A stretch of 64,000 bases of DNA from an uncultured Holophagaceae bacterium (GCA_903913215.1 CAIWKE010000003.1:62001-126000); one strand, 5' to 3'; numbered from the stretch's first letter, positions 1 to 9,820 are shown. Notes: generated by a model not told the origin, from the sequence alone. Made by a program: numbers and translations.

Positions 1-724
1 CCAGGAAGAGCCGCCGCCCGCTGCGGTCCCGCAGGGCCACGGCCTCGCGCATCTGGTCCAGGTCCATGTTGTCCAGCAGGACGCCGTCCACCTCGGGCAG
101 TTCCAGGCAGGCCTTGAGCTGGCCGAGGTTCTCCACTTCAACCTCGATCTTCACCAGGTTTGGGGCCGAGCGCCGGCCGGACTCCACGGCGGCGCGGATG
201 CCCCCGGCGGCGGCTAGGTGGTTCTCCTTGAGGAGGACGCCATCACCCAGGGTGAGGCGGTGGTTCACGCCGCCCCCGCAGCGCACGGCGTACTTCTCCA
301 GCAGCTTGAGACCCGGCGTGGTCTTGCGGGTATCCAGGATGCGGGCGCCGGTGCCCTCGATGGCCTCCACGAATTTGCGGGTGAGGGTCGCCGTGCCCGA
401 GAGGCGCTGCAGCAGGTTCAGCATGACCCGCTCCGCCAGGAGGATGCCGTGGCTGGAGCCCTCGATGCGCAGCACTTCGGTGCCCTTGGCCACCCGCTGG
501 CCGTCCACGGCCGAAAGCACCACAGCCAGCCCAGGATCGGCCAGGTGGAAGACCTCCCGGGCCACGGACAGGCCCGCGAGGACCAGATCCCCCTTGGCCA
601 CCACCCGGGCCACCATGGGCCTATCCGGCACGGCGGCGGTGGTCCAGTCCTGGGTGCCCCAATCCTCGCGCAGGAAGGCGCGCAGCTGGTCGCGGTAGGT
701 CTCGGGGTGCGGCGGATGGAACAT
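1..724 (-). CDS. nadC: Nicotinate-nucleotide pyrophosphorylase (quinolinate phosphoribosyltransferase), C-terminus off the window
   Basis: Cytosolic enzyme of de novo NAD synthesis that converts quinolinate and PRPP to nicotinate mononucleotide, CO2 and PPi. The minus-strand frame is open from ATG at 724 to the window edge (241 codons). It shows the family core: ILDTRKTTPGLK (PRPP/quinolinate-binding loop), the following KYAVRCGGGVNHR, LLKENH, and near the edge the VDGVLLDNMD motif. About 30-45 residues are probably missing beyond position 1. The start fits the usual N-terminus, with no obvious Shine-Dalgarno sequence. It diverges from the enoyl-CoA hydratase gene across a repeat-bearing spacer; no nadA or nadB is visible. 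Identification is firm. Confidence 0.93.
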   Translation of the reverse strand, partial: MFHPPHPETYRDQLRAFLREDWGTQDWTTAAVPDRPMVARVVAKGDLVLAGLSVAREVFHLADPGLAVVLSAVDGQRVAKGTEVLRIEGSSHGILLAERVMLNLLQRLSGTATLTRKFVEAIEGTGARILDTRKTTPGLKLLEKYAVRCGGGVNHRLTLGDGVLLKENHLAAAGGIRAAVESGRRSAPNLVKIEVEVENLGQLKACLELPEVDGVLLDNMDLDQMREAVALRDRSGRRLFL

Positions 725-755
725 GGGTCACTCCGCCCACAGCGTACAACACTGG

Positions 756-785
756 AACCACGAAAGCCGCGAAAGGGCGCGAAAG
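756..785. repeat. One-armed CACGAAAG-type intergenic repeat
   Basis: Starts AACCACGAAAG and continues with two more units of the form CGCGAAAG at roughly 9-11 nt spacing. The motif resembles the arms of the palindrome at 38133-38207, but no opposite arm follows, so this looks like a decayed or half copy. Confidence 0.5.
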
Positions 786-845
786 CAGCGTGGATGGGTC
801 CAACGGGGGCTGCTTCCATGGCGCCGAGGCAACACCCAGCGGTGG

Positions 846-930
846 ATTAACCGCAGAGAACGCTGAGAACGCAGAGGGTGCAGAGGAGGACCGGGCACCC
901 TCTGCGCCCTCTGCGTCCTCTGCGGTTAAT
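846..930. repeat. Palindromic intergenic repeat, CGCAGAG family, copy 1
   Basis: The left arm begins ATTAACCGCAGAG and the right arm ends CTCTGCGGTTAAT. Both arms consist of units like CGCAGAGGA repeated at 9-nt spacing, and together they form a long imperfect hairpin. A second copy with the same outer ends lies at 26639-26715. Confidence 0.8.
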
Positions 931-1017
931 TGCTTGTTCTCAAAGCTCTCCATGACCTTCGTAGTGAGTTTTTGGCTCGACTTGGGCGACAATTCAGAAC
1001 CAAACCCGGAGCCCCCC

Positions 1018-1794
<777 letters not shown>

Positions 1795-1805
1795 GTCCGT
1801 CCAGG

Positions 1806-1840
1806 CTCAAAAAGGGCCGCCTGCGGCCGCCCTTTTGGAG
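1806..1840 (+). terminator. Rho-independent terminator after enoyl-CoA hydratase
   Basis: Hairpin with arms AAAAGGGCCGCC/GGCGGCC-type pairing and a TTTT run ending in TTTTGGAG, 11 nt after the stop. The arm ends CTCAAAA and TTTTGGAG are nearly complementary, so it may work from both strands. Confidence 0.75.
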
Positions 1841-1919
1841 TTAAAAACAACTGATTGGCAGCAGGGGCATCGTCCCACTTCGGCGCATGCTGGCAGCACA
1901 GTTCCTTCGTTTTTATTAA

Positions 1920-1960
1920 CTCAGAAAAGGACGGGCCGCTTTTGCCCGTCCTTTTCTGAG
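1920..1960 (-). terminator. Bidirectional terminator after the propeller protein gene
   Basis: Perfect hairpin: arm CTCAGAAAAGGACGGGC, 7-nt loop, arm GCCCGTCCTTTTCTGAG. It lies 10 nt downstream of the minus-strand stop at 1971. The stretch 1841-1919 holds nothing else I can identify. Confidence 0.85.
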
Positions 1961-1970
1961 CCAGGTACGG

Positions 1971-4094
1971 TTATCGCTTGGAACCCGGCACACCAAGCGC
2001 GACGGAAGCCGTCTGCTCGTTGTGGTGGGTATCCGAGACCCGCACCAGGATGCGATCGCCACGGGTGGCTTCTTTGGGCACCAGCAGGTCGAAGCGCTCT
2101 TCCTTTTGATCGAAGATGCGGTCCTCGGGCACAACCTGAAGCCAGTGCTCGCCATCGGCGCTGATGGCCGCATCCACCAGGAGGGAGGTCTCGTCCCGGG
2201 CCAGGAAGCGCAGGCGCACGCCGTCGCCTTCGGCCACGGCGCTGAGCTCGAGGATGGCCGGGGGCGTGTGGTCCACAGTAAAGGGGGCGGTACGCCAGGT
2301 GCTGCTGAGGGCCGCGTTGAAGGGCACCGAGGGGGAGTCCATGGCGGTGACCTCCAGCCGGTAGCGCCCATCGGGCACAGGCAGGGTATCAAAGGCGAAG
2401 AACTTCTCCTTCCATGCCTTCTCAAGGAGCAGGGCCGAGCCCCGCTCAGGCAGCAGGCGGATCGCATACTGGAGCACGTCGCCGTTTGGATCGTTGACGC
2501 GGAACACGAAGCTCTGGCCCCCACGACGGAAGCTGCGCTTCTCGGCGCCCATGTAGCCGAGGGCAGGAATGAGTTTTTGCGTATCCAGGGGCACCCGCTC
2601 GATGCCAATGTCATCCGGCGGCGCGTTGCGGGTGATGACCAGGCCTGGGGGCATGATGTCCACGCCCTCCCAGACTGGCGGCAGGTTGCGGGGCGCCCAG
2701 TGGATGTTGACTGTCTCCACCGTGGGCGTGGCGCCACCCCTGGTGCTGCTGAGGCGCAGGCGGAACTGGGCGAAGCGGGAGGCGGCCAGCGCGGGCCGTT
2801 CGCCGCTGCGCAACGGCGGCGTCCAGGGGCTCCAAGTGGCATCCGGCGTCTCGGTGCTGCCCGTGCGGAACTGCAGCTCCACATGGGTCCCCGTGGGTGC
2901 GTCAGCCTCCAGGTAGGCCCGGCCCCAGTCGGCGATGGGCGAGCCCTTGAGGATGCGGGACTCCAGCGTGCCCTCCGTGGCCTGGGCCTCGGACAGCAGG
3001 TGCAACTCGGCGGGATTGGAGCCCACGACCAGGAGGTCACCCCCGCTGGGCAGGAAGGCCGTGGCCTGACCGGTGCCCAGTTCCTGGACGATGGCGAAGG
3101 GATCCGCATCCCGGCCCGCGCCCAGGGGAATGGAGAAGAGCCGCGAGCGGTTGCCGGTGCCCACCAGGAGCTGGCCCTTCCAAGCCGTGAGGGCATAGAC
3201 CTGGCTTTGGGCGCTCTGCCAGAGCACCTGGGGCACCCGGTCGCGGTCCAGGCGGATGACCGCGGAGCGGGTGGCGGTGACAGTGTCAGCCTGGAGGTAG
3301 CCTTCACGGCGCTCCAGCAATCCTGTGCTGAACTTGTTGGTGAGGCCGTTATCGGCGCCCACGTAGAGCTGGCCATCGGCCAGGGCCAGCGCGCGCACTT
3401 CCTCAAAGGAGGTGGCCAGGAGGGTCTCCAGGCGGTCGCCCACGCGGTTGTAGCGCAGTACCAGGCCCCGGCCGTGGCTGCCCAGGTACCAGCCCCCCTG
3501 CCCATCCGAAGTCAAGGCTGTGAAGGCTGTCTCATCCCCCAGGTCCGCCAGCCGACGGCTGCTGCCTTCCCTGGCCTGGATCAGGACGGCGCCCTTTTCA
3601 GCGCCACCCGCGGCGATGACCGCATCGCCCTCCACGGCTAGGGCCCAGACAATGCGGGCCTCGATATCAGCGAAGGGTTTTACTTCTCCTGCGGGGTTCA
3701 CGCGCAGGAGCTTGCCCTCGCCTGTGGGCGCCACGATGAGGTCCTGCCCCAGACGGGCCATGGCGAATACGATGCCGCCCTTGACCTGACCGTAGGGCTT
3801 CACCTGGCCCCCCACGAAGTGGAAGAGCTTGCCATCGGTGCCTGCCGAGAGGTAGGCGCCCCCGGAACCATCCGGCAGGGCCGCCCAGATGACGCCCTCC
3901 GGCAGCTGGCCCACACGGCGGAGGTTCGGGGCCAGGCGCAGGCGCCCATCGGCGCCGACGCGCACGCCGCGGGTCTCTGAGCCCAGCCAGTCGTTGAACC
4001 CCGAGAAGGTGGCCGAGGGCTGGTCCGCCATGGCGGAGACCCCCACGAGGGCGGCAAGCAGCAAGGTCTTCCAGCGCATAGTTCCCTTTCGCAT
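1971..4094 (-). CDS. Secreted beta-propeller-like protein of unknown function
   Basis: 707 aa. An N-terminal signal peptide (KTLLLAALVGVSAMA) predicts export. The first ~400 residues are a series of short repeats with DG, GG and W/Y patterns (for example PDGSGGAYLSAGTDGKLFHF) typical of beta-propeller blades. The C-terminal ~300 residues look like two or more Ig/fibronectin-like beta-sandwiches, including a segment VDHTPPAILELSAVAEGDG common in Ig-like modules. No catalytic motif is visible. The ATG at 4094 overlaps the upstream TGA (TGATG), and GGAG sits 8 nt before it; an in-frame ATG at 4079 is the main alternative. Coupling to the upstream S55-like gene suggests that the two exported proteins work together. 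Function not recognised. Confidence 0.75.
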   Translation of the reverse strand: MRKGTMRWKTLLLAALVGVSAMADQPSATFSGFNDWLGSETRGVRVGADGRLRLAPNLRRVGQLPEGVIWAALPDGSGGAYLSAGTDGKLFHFVGGQVKPYGQVKGGIVFAMARLGQDLIVAPTGEGKLLRVNPAGEVKPFADIEARIVWALAVEGDAVIAAGGAEKGAVLIQAREGSSRRLADLGDETAFTALTSDGQGGWYLGSHGRGLVLRYNRVGDRLETLLATSFEEVRALALADGQLYVGADNGLTNKFSTGLLERREGYLQADTVTATRSAVIRLDRDRVPQVLWQSAQSQVYALTAWKGQLLVGTGNRSRLFSIPLGAGRDADPFAIVQELGTGQATAFLPSGGDLLVVGSNPAELHLLSEAQATEGTLESRILKGSPIADWGRAYLEADAPTGTHVELQFRTGSTETPDATWSPWTPPLRSGERPALAASRFAQFRLRLSSTRGGATPTVETVNIHWAPRNLPPVWEGVDIMPPGLVITRNAPPDDIGIERVPLDTQKLIPALGYMGAEKRSFRRGGQSFVFRVNDPNGDVLQYAIRLLPERGSALLLEKAWKEKFFAFDTLPVPDGRYRLEVTAMDSPSVPFNAALSSTWRTAPFTVDHTPPAILELSAVAEGDGVRLRFLARDETSLLVDAAISADGEHWLQVVPEDRIFDQKEERFDLLVPKEATRGDRILVRVSDTHHNEQTASVALGVPGSKR

Positions 4095-5827
4095 CACTCG
4101 ATCTCCACTTCCAGCTGGCTGAGGCCCCGAACTTCCCGCTCCAGCGGTAGCACCGCGCGGCCGATGATGCGGCGCTGCAGGCGGTTGTCACTGCTGGCCC
4201 CATCACCGCCCACCAGGCTGGCCACCGTGGGGGGGATGCCCTCGATGCGCGTGCCCCGCAGGCCGGCACCAGTCTGGGTCTGCACCAGCAGGGCGTAGGC
4301 GTGGTTGTTGCGCAGGGCGCCGTTCAGAATCCGCACCATGTCACCCAGGTTGGCCACTTCCATTACCCGTTCGTCCGGGTCCGCGGCCATGAGGCTGTAG
4401 CCGTCCCCCACCATGAGGGTGGCCTTGCCCTTGGCGGCCGAGTAGGGCACCTGGATGTTGAAGGTGGCCGTCTCGCGCACGCCCTGGATGTTCTGGAGGG
4501 TCACCAGCACGGGCAGCACCTCGCCCCGCTTGGCCCGGGCCTTCAGAAGGCGCACCGCCGCGATGCCCGTCAGATCCAGGCGCTCCTCGGCCTTGATGGT
4601 GAGGGAGATGCCTTCAAAGGCGGGCTTTTCGAAGGGGTTCAGGCAGAGCGCCTGGAGCATGGCACCCACGTACTGCGCCATGCGGCCAGGGTTCAGGTCC
4701 GCCATGACGTAGTCGATCTGGATGGGGGCCTGACCCGTCAGCTTGATGTTCCCCTGCAGGGAAAGGCTCTGGAGGCCGAGGCCCCGGGTGTGGGCGTCGA
4801 GGGTCTGGGCCACGGCGGTGGCGGCCAGCGCCGGGGTGGCCACGGGGTGGTCCATGATCTCGAAGCGGAAGTTCAGGGTGCGCTTGCCACCCAGGTTCAG
4901 GCCGATGCGCATGGGCACCATGCGGGCCTCGGCACCCAGGATGCCCGCCACGCCGGAGTTGCGATCCAGGCGGAGTGCCCCAATGGGTGCCACGGGCATG
5001 GCCAGCTTGAAGGAGCTTTGGTAGTTGGCCACCGTGGTGGCCACGGTGGCGGACCAGAGGGGCAGGTCCACGGGGCCCAGGTTGAAGAGCTGATGGCCGA
5101 ACATCAGCACCCGCTTGCCGGACACGTAGGTGATGGTGCCCGAGGCGGCCAGGTCCAGATCCCCCTGCATGAGCATGATGGCGGCCATGCCTCCGGGTTC
5201 AAGAGGGCTGGCCTCCTCCCGGCCCCCGGAGAGGGTGGGCCCCGCGGCGAAGGTCACGGGCAGGCCAGACCATAGTTTTTGCGCTTCGGCGCCCAGGGGG
5301 CTGCCCACCAGGGCCATGCTCGTGGCCTCGGCGCCTTCCCCCAGGAGGGTCTTGAAGTCCAGCATCTGGCCCAGCAGGGCCGACTTCAGCACCTTGGGCG
5401 GCTCCAGCTTGGGCAGGATGAGGGGGGTGCGGCTGGGGGCCAGATCAGGGATATCACGTAGCTGATCCAGCATCTCGGCGATGGGCGTGATGCCGCCGAT
5501 GGGCTCTTTCTCGAAGGAGATGCCCGTACTGAGGGCCCCGATGAGCTTGCCGTCGATGTAGCAGGGGCTGCCGCTCATGCCCGCCAGCACGCCTGTCTCG
5601 GCCAGGGGTCCCCCAGAGGCCCGGAACATGATGCGGCTCCGGCCAGGCGCGGCGTTTTTCTGCACACCCAGCACCTCGAAGTCGAAGCGCTCGATCTTCC
5701 CCCCTTGGAAGACGGTCTTGCCATAGCCCTTCATGCCAGCACGGATTTCTCCCACCCCCATCGTGGCCGGAGCTTGGGCGAAGAGGGGTGCAATGAAAAC
5801 AAGAGCGAGGATTGGTGCCAGTTTCAT
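4094..5827 (-). CDS. Exported SpoIVB-type (S55 family) peptidase-like protein
   Basis: 577 aa with a signal peptide (LALVFIAPLFAQA). The mature start GVGEIRAGMKGYGKTVF is followed by LAGMSGSPCYIDGKLIGALS (residues ~82-100), the Ser-centred motif of S55 peptidases related to sporulation protease SpoIVB. A second conserved block, GHQLFNLGPVDLPL (244-257), supplies a candidate catalytic His245. The organism shows no sporulation genes here, so the role is probably envelope proteolysis or signalling, as for other non-sporulating bacteria with this family. It is the first gene of a two-gene operon with the propeller protein and diverges from the TonB receptor. Protease activity is inferred, not certain. 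Confidence 0.82.
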   Translation of the reverse strand: MKLAPILALVFIAPLFAQAPATMGVGEIRAGMKGYGKTVFQGGKIERFDFEVLGVQKNAAPGRSRIMFRASGGPLAETGVLAGMSGSPCYIDGKLIGALSTGISFEKEPIGGITPIAEMLDQLRDIPDLAPSRTPLILPKLEPPKVLKSALLGQMLDFKTLLGEGAEATSMALVGSPLGAEAQKLWSGLPVTFAAGPTLSGGREEASPLEPGGMAAIMLMQGDLDLAASGTITYVSGKRVLMFGHQLFNLGPVDLPLWSATVATTVANYQSSFKLAMPVAPIGALRLDRNSGVAGILGAEARMVPMRIGLNLGGKRTLNFRFEIMDHPVATPALAATAVAQTLDAHTRGLGLQSLSLQGNIKLTGQAPIQIDYVMADLNPGRMAQYVGAMLQALCLNPFEKPAFEGISLTIKAEERLDLTGIAAVRLLKARAKRGEVLPVLVTLQNIQGVRETATFNIQVPYSAAKGKATLMVGDGYSLMAADPDERVMEVANLGDMVRILNGALRNNHAYALLVQTQTGAGLRGTRIEGIPPTVASLVGGDGASSDNRLQRRIIGRAVLPLEREVRGLSQLEVEIE

Positions 5828-5985
5828 GGGGATCTCGATGCCTATGGAAGAAGCCTAGCAGACGGCCCTCCACGGACCCCCCTGTGACCATCCTGTGTCG
5901 TGGGCGTCACATTCGTTCCATGACCAGCAGGTCCCCTTCTTTCGGAAGGCTTTGCCAGTTATTCTCAAAAACGGAGGAACTTCAT

Positions 5986-8949
5986 ATGCGTTCAAGGCAC
6001 CTGAGCAGTTCGACCCTTGTAGCCATGCTGGTGGCGGCCGCCCCCATGCTGATGGCCCAGGGTGTGTCCACCCAGCTTTCCGGCAAGGTCACCGATACCA
6101 AGGGCAGCGCCGTCGCCGCCGCCACCGTCGTCATCCGCAATGGTGAGACGGGCCTGACCCGCACCCTGCAGACCAACAGCGAGGGCCGCTACATGGCCAC
6201 GCTGCTGCCCGTGGGCCCCTACACTGTCACCGTCACGAAGGCCGGCTTCCAGACCGCCGCCAACCTGAAGATCAACCTCAACCTGGGTGATGCCGCCCCC
6301 ATGAATGTGCGCCTCGCCAGCGAGAGCGGCGCCACGGTGGAAGTGACCGCCGCTGTCGCCCAGGTGGACTCCGAGCGCGCCAGCGCCGCCGCCATCATCT
6401 CCCCGGACAACCTCACCAACCTGCCCGTGCTGAACCGCTCCTTCACCAGCCTGGCCACCCTGGCCCCCCAGGTGGTGATCGACAGCAGCCGCGGCAACCT
6501 CGCCATCGCTGGCCAGCGCGGCGTCAACACCTCCATCAACATCGATGGTGGCGACAACAACGAGCCCTTCTTCGGCGGCGCCGTGGGCGCGGCCGAGGGC
6601 AAGACGCCCTTCACCATCTCCATCGAAGCCATCCGCGAGTACCAGGTTGTCACCGACGGCGCCAGCGCCGAGTTCGGCCGCATGGGCGGCGGCTACGTGA
6701 ACGCCATCACCAAGAACGGCACCAACGATATCAGCGGCAGCCTCTTCTACTACATGCGTCCCCGCAGCTGGGTGGAAGCCGGCCCCACCATCCACCAGCC
6801 CAACGGTTCCACCACCACCAGCCCCGTGGGCAACTTCCAGCAGGAGCAGTTCGGCTTCAGCGTGGGCGGCCCCATCGTCAAGGACAAGCTGTTCTTCTTC
6901 GTGGCCTATGACGCCCAGCGTCGCAAGGATCCCATCAACATGGTCTGGGGCGGCAATACCCCCGTGGCCCTGGATCCCACCGTTGCCGGCCAGTCCCAGG
7001 ATGCGGTGCTGCTTTCCAAGGCCGGCGGCTACTCCAGCCAGGCCAACTCGGACACCATGTTTGCCCGCTTTGACTGGAATATCACCACGGACCAGACCCT
7101 GCAGCTGCGCGTGAACCACTCCAAGTTCAACGGCGATGTGGGCTCCAGCACCACCGCCTCCCACGAGAACCTGGCCTCGGACGTTGTCACCACCGACGCC
7201 TATGTGCTGCAGTGGAACTGGGTGCTGAACGCCAATTGGCTCAATGAAGTCCGCGTCAACATGACCAAGGACGACATGCCCCGGGTGCCCTACTCCACCA
7301 CCCCCGAGGTGAGCATCTCCAACGTGGGCTACTACGGCGCCTACCCCTTCGACCGCACCTACAACACCAAGCGCACCCAGATCCAGGAAGCCATCAGTTA
7401 CGTGACCCCCACCCTCCAGGTGAAGGCCGGCTTTGACCTCAACAATGTGGATGTCTCCGAGTTCTTCGCCGGCAACTGGCGCGGTGTGTACTCCTTCAGC
7501 AACATCGCCAACTACCGCCTGGGCAACTGGAGCACCTACACCCAGAACTTCGGCCTCAACGGCCCCGTCTCCTCGGCTGGCCTCTTCAGCGCCAAGGAGA
7601 AGCAGGAAGCGGTCTTCATCCAGGCTGACTGGCGTGCCACGGATACCCTCAAGTTCGGTCTGGGCGTCCGCTGGGACAAGCAGGAGAACCCCGACTACCC
7701 GATCGTGGACTTCAGCAACCCCCTGGCGGCCGTCATGCCTCTGACCGCCAAGACTCCCTCGGATAGCCAGATTTCCCCGCGCTTCTCCTTCACATGGACC
7801 CCCGCCTTCGACCAGGGCAAGACCGTGGTCCGCGGCAGCGCTGGCCGCTATGTGAGCACCACCCCGGCCGTGTTCCTCTACCAGCTGTTTGCCGCCAACG
7901 GCATCCGGACCGGTTCCGTGGCCTTCACCGCCGCCCAGGCGCCCACTTTCGGCATCCCCATCGGGGCTGCCTTCAATGCCTCCAACCCCTACTGGTTCCC
8001 AGCCTTCCCCACCGGCGCGGTCACGCCTAAGTTCGATATCTTCTCCATGAGCCCGAACTTCAAGAACCCCTACACGGACCGCGTGAACCTCGGCGCCGAA
8101 CGCCCCTTCTTCCGCGACCTGGTGCTGGGTGTGTCCGCCACCTACGCCAAGAGCAATCAGCTTGAGCGCACCGAGGACATCAACCTGGGCACCCCCGTTG
8201 CCAACGCCTATGGCCGACTGATCTACCCCAGCACGGTCAGCGCGAGCGGCGCTTTCACTCCCGTGCGCCCCAATGCCAACTACGGCCGCATGGTCAACTA
8301 CCTGTCGGACGCCACCGGCCTCTACCACGCCTACACCCTGAGCCTGAAGTACCACAAGGACGACAGCGCCTTCGATGCCCAGGTCTACTACACCTACGCC
8401 ATCAACAAGGACACCGACTCCAACGAGCGCAACTACGCGGGTGTTTCGCTCCAGGACAAGGGCAACATGGGCGGCCAGTGGGGCTACGCCGACACCGACC
8501 GGCGCCAGGTCTTGACCGGCTACGTCAGCTTCCTGGACAAGGACCTCACGGGCATCCTGTCCTCACTGTCCTTCCGCTACCAGAGCGGCGTGCCCTACAC
8601 CCTGACCTATGGCGCGGACGTGAACGGCGATGGCAACACTGGCAACGACCGTTACTTCCAGAATGGTGTGGACACGGGCCGCAACACCCAGCGGGCCGGC
8701 TCCAACTTCTACATGGACCTGGGCCTGCGCCGCGAGTTCAAGCTGGCCCGTCGCGCCAAGATGACTCTCTCCATGGATGTGTTCAACATTCTCAACCGCC
8801 AGGACACCTACTTCAACAACCGGGTCTCCTACACCAGCCCTGTGACCCAGGCCACCGTGGATGCCAACTCCGCGGCCAACCTCGCGCCCCAGATCAGCTC
8901 GGTCGGCGCCCCCCGTCAGATCCAGGTCGGCGTGCGCTTCGCCTTCTAG
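5986..8949 (+). CDS. TonB-dependent receptor with carboxypeptidase-regulatory-like N-terminal domain (Oar-like)
   Basis: 987 aa outer-membrane beta-barrel protein. ATG at 5986 has a strong GGAGG 8 nt upstream. Signal peptide at residues 1-25 (ending MLMAQ), then a carboxypeptidase-regulatory-like beta-sandwich (~28-110, GKVTDTKGSAVAAATVVI), a plug domain (~130-240, with INIDGGDNNEPFF and GGGYVNAITKNGTNDISGS), then a barrel of alternating Asn/Tyr-rich strands ending in GVRFAF, a typical C-terminal aromatic signature. Barrel landmarks include DVFNILNRQDTYFNNR. Such receptors are highly expanded in Acidobacteriota and Bacteroidota and take up polymers, peptides or metal chelates; no SusD partner is present, so the substrate is unknown. 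Confidence 0.93.
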   Translation: MRSRHLSSSTLVAMLVAAAPMLMAQGVSTQLSGKVTDTKGSAVAAATVVIRNGETGLTRTLQTNSEGRYMATLLPVGPYTVTVTKAGFQTAANLKINLNLGDAAPMNVRLASESGATVEVTAAVAQVDSERASAAAIISPDNLTNLPVLNRSFTSLATLAPQVVIDSSRGNLAIAGQRGVNTSINIDGGDNNEPFFGGAVGAAEGKTPFTISIEAIREYQVVTDGASAEFGRMGGGYVNAITKNGTNDISGSLFYYMRPRSWVEAGPTIHQPNGSTTTSPVGNFQQEQFGFSVGGPIVKDKLFFFVAYDAQRRKDPINMVWGGNTPVALDPTVAGQSQDAVLLSKAGGYSSQANSDTMFARFDWNITTDQTLQLRVNHSKFNGDVGSSTTASHENLASDVVTTDAYVLQWNWVLNANWLNEVRVNMTKDDMPRVPYSTTPEVSISNVGYYGAYPFDRTYNTKRTQIQEAISYVTPTLQVKAGFDLNNVDVSEFFAGNWRGVYSFSNIANYRLGNWSTYTQNFGLNGPVSSAGLFSAKEKQEAVFIQADWRATDTLKFGLGVRWDKQENPDYPIVDFSNPLAAVMPLTAKTPSDSQISPRFSFTWTPAFDQGKTVVRGSAGRYVSTTPAVFLYQLFAANGIRTGSVAFTAAQAPTFGIPIGAAFNASNPYWFPAFPTGAVTPKFDIFSMSPNFKNPYTDRVNLGAERPFFRDLVLGVSATYAKSNQLERTEDINLGTPVANAYGRLIYPSTVSASGAFTPVRPNANYGRMVNYLSDATGLYHAYTLSLKYHKDDSAFDAQVYYTYAINKDTDSNERNYAGVSLQDKGNMGGQWGYADTDRRQVLTGYVSFLDKDLTGILSSLSFRYQSGVPYTLTYGADVNGDGNTGNDRYFQNGVDTGRNTQRAGSNFYMDLGLRREFKLARRAKMTLSMDVFNILNRQDTYFNNRVSYTSPVTQATVDANSAANLAPQISSVGAPRQIQVGVRFAF

Positions 8950-8969
8950 ACCAGCACCTGGAACCCCAG

Positions 8970-8997
8970 AAGGGCGGCGCGCAAGCGCCGCCCTTTT
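8970..8997 (+). terminator. Rho-independent terminator after TonB receptor
   Basis: GC-rich hairpin with arms AAGGGCGGCGC and GCGCCGCCCTT closed by a GCAA (GNRA-type) tetraloop and followed by TT, about 20 nt after the stop codon. Confidence 0.85.
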
Positions 8998-9013
8998 GCT
9001 TTAGGCTGGATGG

Positions 9014-9784
9014 ATGCGAATTCTAGTACTGGGCGATGTGGTAGGTGAACCGGGGCGGCGGCTGGTGGAGGCCTACCTGCCTGACCTGCGCCGGGAGACC
9101 GGCGCGGACCTGGTGGTGGTGAACGGCGAGAACGCCGCCCACGGCCACGGCATCACGGACAGCATCGCCCGGGAGTGGTTTGAGAAATACGGCGTGGACG
9201 TCATCACCACCGGCAACCACGCCTTCGATGTGAAGAACATCGAGGCCTACTTCCGCGTGGAGCCACGGCTCATCCGCCCCGCCAACCACCCCCCTGATAC
9301 CCCCGGCAACGGCTGGGTCAAACTACACACGCCCTCGGGGGCTGAGGTGCTCATCATCAACCTCATGGGCCGGGTGCATATGGGGCCCGCAGACTGCCCC
9401 TTCCGCTGCGTGGACGCCATCCTCCAGAAGGAGCGGGCGGACTTGATCATCGTGGACATGCACGCCGAGGCCACCAGCGAGGCCCAGGCCATGGGACATC
9501 ATCTGGACGGCCGCACCGCCGCCGTGCTGGGCACTCACACCCACGTGCCCACCCTGGACGCCAAGGTGCTGCCCGGCGGCACCGCCTATGTCACGGACAT
9601 CGGCATGACCGGCCCCTACGACGGCGTCATCGGCATGAAGAAGGAGGCCAGCCTGGGCCGTTTCCTCCGCGTGCAGCGCCCCCGCTACGAAGTCAGCACC
9701 GGCGACCTGCAGCTCCACGCCGTCCTCGTCACCACCGAAGGCCGCAAAGCCACCAAGATCGAACGGATCTTGCGAACGCTCTAA
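9014..9784 (+). CDS. ymdB: YmdB-family metallophosphoesterase (2',3'-cyclic nucleotide phosphodiesterase)
   Basis: 256 aa, the usual length for the family. Dinuclear-metal ligands are all visible: GDVVG (Asp8), NGENAA (Glu39, Asn40), GNHAFD (67-72), VDMHAEATSE and GTHTHVPT. Bacillus YmdB hydrolyses cyclic mononucleotides and affects biofilm and motility decisions; the same chemistry is likely here, the role unknown. The start ATG at 9014 sits 14 nt after the terminator of the previous gene, with little room for a leader, so transcription probably begins very near the start codon. Monocistronic. Confidence 0.93.
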   Translation: MRILVLGDVVGEPGRRLVEAYLPDLRRETGADLVVVNGENAAHGHGITDSIAREWFEKYGVDVITTGNHAFDVKNIEAYFRVEPRLIRPANHPPDTPGNGWVKLHTPSGAEVLIINLMGRVHMGPADCPFRCVDAILQKERADLIIVDMHAEATSEAQAMGHHLDGRTAAVLGTHTHVPTLDAKVLPGGTAYVTDIGMTGPYDGVIGMKKEASLGRFLRVQRPRYEVSTGDLQLHAVLVTTEGRKATKIERILRTL

Positions 9785-9797
9785 TGTCTTTTCCTAC

Positions 9798-9820
9798 CTG
9801 AAATCGCGCAGCGATTTCAG
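9798..9820. terminator. 23-nt perfect hairpin between convergent ymdB and small unknown gene
   Basis: CTGAAATCGC, loop GCA, GCGATTTCAG: a perfect 10-bp stem. It overlaps the stop codon (9817-9819) of the minus-strand gene and begins 14 nt after ymdB. No U-tract follows on either strand, so termination is uncertain. It belongs to a small set of similar hairpins (14865-14887 and 15764-15786). Confidence 0.5.

Larger units (their letters stand above)
725..1017. other. Divergent intergenic spacer holding two repeat elements
   Basis: About 290 bp between nadC and the enoyl-CoA hydratase gene. It contains a one-armed CACGAAAG-type repeat (756-785) and a complete palindrome of the CGCAGAG type (846-930). 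A reading frame runs from 790 through the palindrome into the hydratase, but it translates the repeat and has no family support. Promoters for both genes must lie here; I could not pick convincing -35/-10 boxes. Confidence 0.6.

Noticed and set aside
790-1017. N-terminal extension of the enoyl-CoA hydratase
   Set aside because: It translates the intergenic palindrome and exceeds the family length; ATG 1018 matches the expected start.
5992-8355. Long open frame on the minus strand opposite the TonB receptor
   Set aside because: It is a GC-driven antisense frame: composition is repetitive (Gly/Val/His/Asp rich), there is no family motif, and the sense frame is a complete receptor.
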